Made by a program: the position numbers and the translations under genes
In this document: positions 57,958 to 64,000 of the stretch, piece after piece
How positions within the stretch are numbered: position 1 is the first letter of the stretch
Layout: every line of letters begins with the position of its first letter
Source of the DNA: Polyodon spathula
Taxonomy: Eukaryota; Chordata; Actinopteri; Acipenseriformes; Polyodontidae
Direction of reading: 5' to 3'
Assembly (NCBI RefSeq): GCF_017654505.1
Contig: NC_054571.1
Location: forward strand, 4,620,041 to 4,684,040
Length of the DNA: 64,000 nt
The notes under the pieces: model-generated
The model's input: only the letters and a program-made list of their open reading frames with translations
Database searches by the model: none
Told to the model about the DNA's origin: nothing

Positions 57958-59167
57958 GTAATCTCTCAACTCTTTAGTCAGTCAGGTGTGTCCAATCATG
58001 GTCCTGGAGGTCCATTCTACTCCAGGTTTAACAGGATAAATGAACTAGAGTCAATTCACGTTAAAACAAACCCGGATTGGACTAATTTCCTGATTTTCTA
58101 CATGGTCCCAGACAAATTTAGCAGTCGCTTATTGTAAATTACATCTTATAATACAAATTCACTTGACATGAATTTCCTGTTAGTGCAAATTAATTTGAAT
58201 AAAACGAATCGCTCTAGTTCGAACAGCTGAGTGTAAAGCATTTTGAGAAATGTATTAACTTGCATCCAGATTAGTGCCTCTGTAGTGTATTTTAGTGCTG
58301 TTTTGGGACTAGAGTATGCACTTCGACTTACCATAGTGTTTACAGATCATATCGTTGCAGACAAAAGAGGTTCCAAGCGGTGCATAATGCAACACAATAC
58401 AGAAAAAGAAAGATGTAGCTGCAGATCTTAACAGTTTCTCAACCATTCTGAAAGAAACGCACAATATGTTTAAATGTATAATACTTTTCAGTGCCACTAA
58501 CTATGCCAGGGTCTGAATGGAGGTTTAATTGGTTCAATTAAACAGTTTAGAACAGCATTGGAACAAAGACCTGGAGTGGAAGGGCCCACTTTGGCCACCC
58601 CTGCTTTAAGTCATAACAAAACACCCAATTAAATATGCAGTGTCCAAGAACAATTTATAACTGCACAGTCACGGTTTCATGATTTTATAATGGAAAAAAC
58701 AGGAAGTCAAAGGGGAGAAAACAGGAAGTCAATGGGGAGGAGCTCAGGATAAAATCGTTTTGGTTTTTACTTAATATTACAGACATGTATCAGTCATGCA
58801 ACTCATTCCTCACTTAAAGAGTAAGTAGCGGGGTTCCAAAAAATAGGGTTGTACATCCCCACGTGTTGCTACAAGTGTTTAGATAACGCATTTGTCATAT
58901 TTCTTTTCATTGTTAACACCCTGACAACTTTTTCCCCTTATAACAACTTGTGGGGATGTGTAACGCTATGTTTTTCAGAACTCCGGTGCATGCTCTTTAA
59001 ATAGGTAACCAACAATTGGGTTAAAATAACAATGTAATTGTTGCTGTGCTTACACGTTTTTTTTTCAACAGGAAAGCCTGGTTTCTGTAAGAAGAAAGCT
59101 AGTTCACTGATGTATTATACATATATAAAATGTTTTATTCTTCTTATTTTTGCTCTCTTTTTTATAG
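57958..59167 (+). other. adgrl1 intron before the first GAIN exon
   Basis: A 1.2-kb intron, phase 0, GTAATC to TTATAG. About half is a MITE (57983-58603). The rest (58610-59160) holds nothing I recognise. Confidence 0.85.
57983..58603. mobile_element. hAT-like MITE
   Basis: The left end CAGGTGTGTCCAATCATGGT with CCTGGAGG..CTACTCCAGG is mirrored at the right end: the reverse complement reads CAGGGGTGGCCAAAGTGGGC and CACTCCAGG. Such CAGGGGTG ends are common in fish hAT-type non-autonomous elements. The flanks (CTCTTTAGT versus CTTTAAGT) resemble an imperfect 8-bp target duplication. No ORF of interest. Confidence 0.65.
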
Positions 59168-59353
59168 ATCAAGAGTGGTGAGAACGCAGCAAACATTGCG
59201 AGCGAGCTCGCCAACCACACACGGGACAGAATCCACGCCGGGGACGTCAGCTCCTCTGTGAGACTCATGGAGCAGTTACTGGACATTCTGGACGCTCAGA
59301 TTCAAGCTCTACGCCCAGGGAATAAGGAGTCTGCCACCCGTAACTACAGCAAG
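59168..59353 (+). CDS. adgrl1: adgrl1 exon: start of GAIN domain (subdomain A)
   Basis: This exon of 62 whole codons encodes [19 protein letters not shown], then a helical stretch with [20 protein letters not shown], ending SATRNYSK. It is the alpha-helical subdomain A of the GAIN domain, which later in the protein carries out autoproteolysis at the GPS site. NHT is a glycosylation sequon. The acceptor is ctcttttttatag and the donor GTACTTC, an unusual donor with C at +4 and T at +5. The last ten bases of the exon and its donor form part of a 38-bp minisatellite unit that is then repeated 21 more times, so the exact exon end may vary between transcripts. The chosen end at 59353 gives the expected phase 0 and fits the next exon. 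Confidence 0.9.
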
Positions 59354-60175
59354 GTACTTCAAACCCAACCTCCTCACCTCACTACAGCAAGGTACTTCAA
59401 ACCCAACCTCCTCACCTCACTACAGCAAGGTACTTCAAACCCAACCTCCTCACCTCACTACAGCAAGGTACTTCAAACCCAACCTCCTCCCCTCACTACA
59501 GCAAGGTACTTCAAACCCAACCTCCTCCCCTCACTACAGCAAGGTACTTCAAACCCAACCTCCTCCCCTCACTACAGCAAGGTACTTCAAACCCAACCTC
59601 CTCACCTCACTACAGCAAGGTACTTCAAACCCAACCTCCTCACCTCACTACAGCAAGGTACTTCAAACCCAACCTCCTCACCTCACTACAGCAAGGTACT
59701 TCAAACCCAACCTCCTCACCTCACTACAGCAAGGTACTTCAAACCCAACCTCCTCCGCTCACTACAGCAAGGTACTTCAAACCCAACCTCCTCACCTCAC
59801 TACAGCAAGGTACTTCAAACCCAACCTCCTCACCTCACTACAGCAAGGTACTTCAAACCCAACCTCCTCACCTCACTACAGCAAGGTACTTCAAACCCAA
59901 CCTCCTCCCCTCACTACAGCAAGGTACTTCAAACCCAACCTCCTCACCTCACTACAGCAAGGTACTTCAAACCCAACCTCCTCACCTCACTACAGCAAGG
60001 TACTTCAAACCCAACCTCCTCACCTCACTACAGCAAGGTACTTCAAACCCAACCTCCTCCCGTCACTACAGCAAGGTACTTCAAACCCAACCTCCTCACC
60101 TCACTACAGCAAGGTACTTCAAACCCAACCTCCTCACCTCACTACAGCAAGGTACTTCAAACCCAGCCTCCAGAC
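59344..60175 (+). repeat. 38-bp minisatellite built from the exon's splice donor, 22 copies
   Basis: CACTACAGCAAG/GTACTTC recurs at exact 38-base steps from 59350 to 60148. Each unit also carries AAACCCAACCTCCTCACCTC. The first unit contains the real exon end (AACTACAGCAAG) and its GTACTTC donor. Every unit therefore holds a copy of the donor and, just before it, a CTCACTACAG that resembles an acceptor. The exon frame stays open through the whole array to 60217. Confidence 0.95.
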
Positions 60176-63100
60176 TCTCGGCTCATGCTTACCAGCTGTA
60201 AATGTTGTTCTCACTAACCAGGTTTGGATTTTTTTATTGCGGTTTGGGAATAAAAAAAAGGCTCAGTACAGTTCCCTCCCTTTATAAGCCATCTCTTTAC
60301 ATGCAGAACCAGAGGGTCGTGGCTTCCACTTGCACTTGTGTTTCTGGAAGATAGAAACCAAATAGTTCAGTTTCGTAACTATGGCGCCCAACTAAATGTT
60401 AGAGGGAAAGCACCAGGGATTAATTTGTAAACAAAAAGGTACCAGATCTTTTAATTAAGGCAGAGGAATAGCATTGTTTCTAGACTTGATGTACTGACCT
60501 TGATTGACAGCAGCTCCCACATATACTTCAAGTTCTCATCTCCACATTGTTTGAAAAATACCATGGAAGTGTCATGCTGGATTTTGCACTACTTTGAGAT
60601 ATCCGCATGCCAGTGTTTGGTTGAATTTTGTTTGTGTGATTATTTAAGCTATTCATTTAGTAATAAAAACATAAATGTGATGGTTGATGTTTTTTTATGA
60701 ATAAATGAATAGCTAAGTAATCACAAGGACAAAGCAGATGAAGTGAAAATGAAATTATTAACACAGCAGTTATTACTTTCTGTTTTGCTGTTAACCCTAC
60801 CTTTAGTGGATGTATAGATGTGTTTGAAATATGGTTATCTAGCCTCAGCTGACTCATGTCATTTTGAAGTAGATATTTAGAGACTAAAATTAAACGCATT
60901 TTAATTCATCTAAACGTATAAATCATTCACTAAAAGCGTCATACGAGTACAGTATTAGTTGTAAGCTGTAGTCTTTCTTAGCAGTGGAATATTGCACCAC
61001 ATGAACTGACGAAGACGACACAGGTACTTTTGGTAAAATGTTTAAAAACTTGTATTACTCCCCACATAAGATATAATCACAATTGCTGTGTACTCACAGT
61101 CCTGCTTCATAGACCTCAGTGTTTGTTCCACCTTCAGTAAACATAGACGCAAGTAGTGTTTTCTGAATCTGCCGCTGCAGTTTTGTCACTCTCCAAAACT
61201 TTGCACTTGCACCGTGGTCTTCTCCAGGTTTGCACTCGCAGCTCACCTTCCAGCAATACCCAGCAGCAACTTAAACTTCTTGGAAAAACACTTGTTGAAA
61301 CAAGAAACACACAGTGAACAGAGAGTCTTCTTCCAAACAGTTGCTTATGCTTCTTTGTTGTTAGCCTCCAGGCCGAATTCTCTGTCTTGCAGCAAGTGCT
61401 ACACGCTCCTTTCTCTAGCTTTCGTTACCAGCCTCTAGGGCCATACAGAAGAACATAAGAAACTTTACAAACGAGAGGAGGCCACTCGGCACATCTTGCT
61501 CGTTTGGTTGTTAGTAGCTTATTGATCCCAGAATCTCATCAAGCAGCTTCTTGAAGGATCCCAGGGTGGCAGCTTCAACAACATTACTGGGGAGTTGCTT
61601 CCAGACCCTCACAATTCTCTGTGTAAAAAAGTTTCTCCTATTTTCTGTTCTGAATGCCCGTTTGTCTAATCTCCATTTGTGACCCCTGGTCCTTGTTTTT
61701 TTTTTTTTTTTTTCAGGTCGAAAAAGTCCCTAGTGTTGACATTGTCAATATGTTTTAGAATTTTGAATGCTTGAATCAAGTCGCCGCATGGTCTTCTTTG
61801 TTCAACTGAATAGATTAAATTCTTTAAGCCTGTCTGCATATGACATGCCTTTTAAGCTCGGAATAATTCTGGTCACTCTTCTTTGCACTCTTTCTAGAGC
61901 AGCAATATCCTTTTTGTAGCGAGGTGACCAGAACTGAACACAATATTTGCAGAATCATTAATGTAGATTAGGAATAGCAGAGGCCCTAATACTGATCCCT
62001 GTGGTACTCCACTGGTTACTCCATTTTGAGGTTTCTCCTCTAATCAGTACTTTATGTTTTCTATATGTTAGCCACTTCCTGTTTTTTTTCTCCTGGGATT
62101 CCCACGGTTTCAGTCATGTGATATTTGGCTTTCTGGGATATGTAATATTTCCCTTGTGCCTAAATGCACGATTATATACACAGACATTTTAAGTAAAAAC
62201 ATTTTCTGGAATAAACCATTAAAATCCCCCTATTTTAATACTTATTCCTGAATCTCTACACTGTCTGTCACTATAATGTGTGTGTGTGTGTGCGTGTGTG
62301 TTATATTTCTTGCTGTGTGCATATAGCGCTCAGAAATAAAATCTGAAAACCAGTTGTGTGTATTTAGAAGCATTTAAAGTAAGTGGGATATTTCAAAGTT
62401 TATTTCAGACAGTGTGTCATTGAATACTTTGCTAGTTGAGTTCAGGGTTGTGTCGAATTCATTGGGCTGTGGTTTGCAATGAGCCTCCCAGCTGGCCAGT
62501 CACATTAACAGAAGACAAATGCATATTCATGAGTGCAAGAACACAGTCAAACGCCTATCAAATCGATTGGTCAGCTGAAAAAGCTCGAGCTGCCACCCTC
62601 ATTCGTTATGGTGTGCTTACAACTTACGCAGCTAAACTCTCTGGGTCAATTGCAGCGTTCCAGTGCTTTAGTCCCTGTCAAGTGAATACAGCGACCGCTG
62701 GTTCATTATTGTGTGTGGGGTAGCAGTAGAAATGATCAATCAGATTTGGACACATTTTTTTTTAAATTAATCAGCTAGGTGCGAACTTGGTTCCTATTGC
62801 GTTTGAAGTAAATCTGTTCATCGCAAATATTTCTAACTAGCCTCTGTTTTCGCTTCTCTCAAAACACCACTGACCAAGAACCAAAATAACAATGACCTGT
62901 TAAGGATTCACATATATTGGAAAGGAGTTCCTTGCGCAGTACTGAGGGCCTCATTCACTAAACGGCAGTAAATGGCCAGAATTACCACTGGCATGGGGAA
63001 GCCACACGCATGCAAAAATGAACCAACGGTAGCTCTATCCACTAAGCTAATTATATGCACAAATAAAGTAAGTATGGTTCTGAGTTTGTACCAAGGAGGA

Positions 63101-63910
63101 CAGAGTGAGGATTCTAAAGTTTACAGACCAAGAGCTAAATGGATTAGCAGAAGAAGTGGTGGGAAATTCTGAAAGGGTTTTTGTTGCTGAATCAGCGAGA
63201 ACACTAACTTCAGTAAAACATTACGGACAAAATAAATGCGCTCAGTAGAGGGTCTTGTCCCAAATCACAACATCCTGCGAGACAATCAAAGCAGAGAAAG
63301 TAATTGTTAATGGAACATTTATGTTTAACTCTGCAAATCAAATAAATGTTTGTTTAACTTGATCTCCGTCTGATTTATTTTGAAATATGAATCAAAAGTC
63401 AGCAAAGCACTCGCTCAGTGAAGTAAAAGTTCACTATTTACATTTTTAAGCATAGCCTACTTAAATATCACAAGTACTTGGTGACTATATAAATACATTA
63501 ACATAGCAGAAAGTTTTGCCTCGTAGTTTCTTTTCAGCTGCAACACTCTGGTGCCTTTTTAAAAGTGATTTGCACAGTGATTAGTAGACTGATGGATGTT
63601 TTTGCAGACCTGTCCACTGTTAGATATCTTTTAGAATGTGGACTGGGTGATTAATTATAATTTGAGGAGAGTCCTGAAAAAAGTTGAACTTGATAAGCCA
63701 CAATTACATTTTGATCCTTGTCTCTTAATAAAACTAACTTTCTGAAACTGAAATGTTTACAGCTCCACCACACCACCATGCATTTTTTAATGACCCCAAC
63801 AATTGTTTTTAATGGTAAAGTAAACTAAGGCTCATCAAAAAGTGTGACATATACATTAAATCATATATTTAATGAATGAACACATTTATTAATTAACTTT
63901 TTTTTTTTAG
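59354..63910 (+). other. adgrl1 intron after the first GAIN exon
   Basis: A 4.6-kb intron, phase 0. It begins with the 38-bp minisatellite and contains a CR1 fragment at 61449-62085. Nothing recognised in 60230-61440 or 62310-63900 beyond a short (GT)n run at about 62276-62300. Confidence 0.85.
61449..62085 (-). mobile_element. CR1 fragment, 5' truncated and internally deleted
   Basis: The reverse complement matches the 3' part of the CR1 copies. RT-region text corresponding to [10 protein letters not shown] lies at about 61960-62040. There is then a deletion junction near 61945 that skips several hundred bases, then the C-terminal region and the 3' end with GCAAGATGTGCCGAGTGG, finishing in TTTCTTATGTTC. 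It is more diverged than the other two copies, so older. Confidence 0.85.
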
Positions 63911-63949
63911 TTCCAGAAGCGGGAACGTACCTGCCGTTCATATATTCAG
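63911..63949 (+). CDS. adgrl1: adgrl1 exon: short GAIN-domain exon
   Basis: This 39-nt exon encodes FQKRERTCRSYIQ. It matches the conserved latrophilin segment (HKRERTCKDYIK in mammals, from memory) that follows the previous exon. The acceptor is a long T tract ending in ag and the donor is GTAAGA. Both ends are phase 0. It is the last exon in the window; the gene continues downstream. Confidence 0.88.
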
Positions 63950-64000
63950 GTAAGAAGAATATTCTCCTCACTTCAAAAAAACCCACAGATACTCAACTAA

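Noticed and set aside
59258..60217. 319-codon open frame with Pro/Thr-rich repeats
   Set aside because: The first 32 codons are the real adgrl1 exon; the rest is the 38-bp minisatellite in the intron. Kept as a splicing question, not as a gene.
62436..62723. 95-codon plus-strand frame
   Set aside because: No recognisable domain, no conserved splice boundary, and ordinary for chance length in this composition.

Overview
The window is vertebrate nuclear DNA and carries the 5' half of one large, intron-rich gene on the + strand. Seven exons join without a frame break into 588 codons. They encode the extracellular N-terminus of latrophilin-1 (ADGRL1), an adhesion GPCR: galactose-binding (SUEL/RBL) lectin domain, olfactomedin domain, Ser/Thr-rich linker, hormone-receptor domain, and the start of the GAIN domain. 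The signal-peptide exon lies before the window. The rest of the GAIN domain, the seven-helix domain and the tail lie after it. The introns hold CR1, L2-like and L1-like LINEs, Tc1/mariner, hAT and Harbinger-like DNA transposons, a tRNA-derived SINE, a DIRS-like gag remnant and a solo LTR, together with very many micro- and minisatellites. This mix suggests a ray-finned fish, possibly a non-teleost such as sturgeon or paddlefish. The species call is inference only.

Layout. 1-2441: upstream intron with an L1 ORF1 relic. 2442-2655: lectin exon 1. 2656-18306: intron with a SINE, a near full-length dead Tc1 element and several minisatellites. 18307-18416: lectin exon 2. 18417-45561: 27-kb intron with a decayed hAT transposase, a DIRS-like relic, and two CR1 elements facing each other (26.7-30.9 kb on minus, dead; 34.5-38.8 kb on plus, both ORFs intact). 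45562-46362: the whole olfactomedin domain in one exon. 48180-48491, 57854-57957, 59168-59353 and 63911-63949: linker, hormone-receptor and early GAIN exons. The intron at 48.5-57.8 kb contains a solo LTR with a 5-bp target duplication and a 4.2-kb array of a 30-bp repeat enclosed by ~95-bp inverted repeats.

Three observations stand out. (1) The intact CR1 element has no ATG for ORF2. Its ORF1 ends exactly on T TTA AAC followed by TAG, with ORF2 in the -1 frame, which is the arrangement of a programmed -1 frameshift. (2) The 5' splice site of the exon ending at 59353 has been amplified into a 22-copy, 38-bp minisatellite, so about 21 extra copies of the donor sequence follow the real one in open frame. 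(3) The 30-bp array is bounded by long inverted repeats and looks like a tandem-repeat-carrying non-autonomous transposon.
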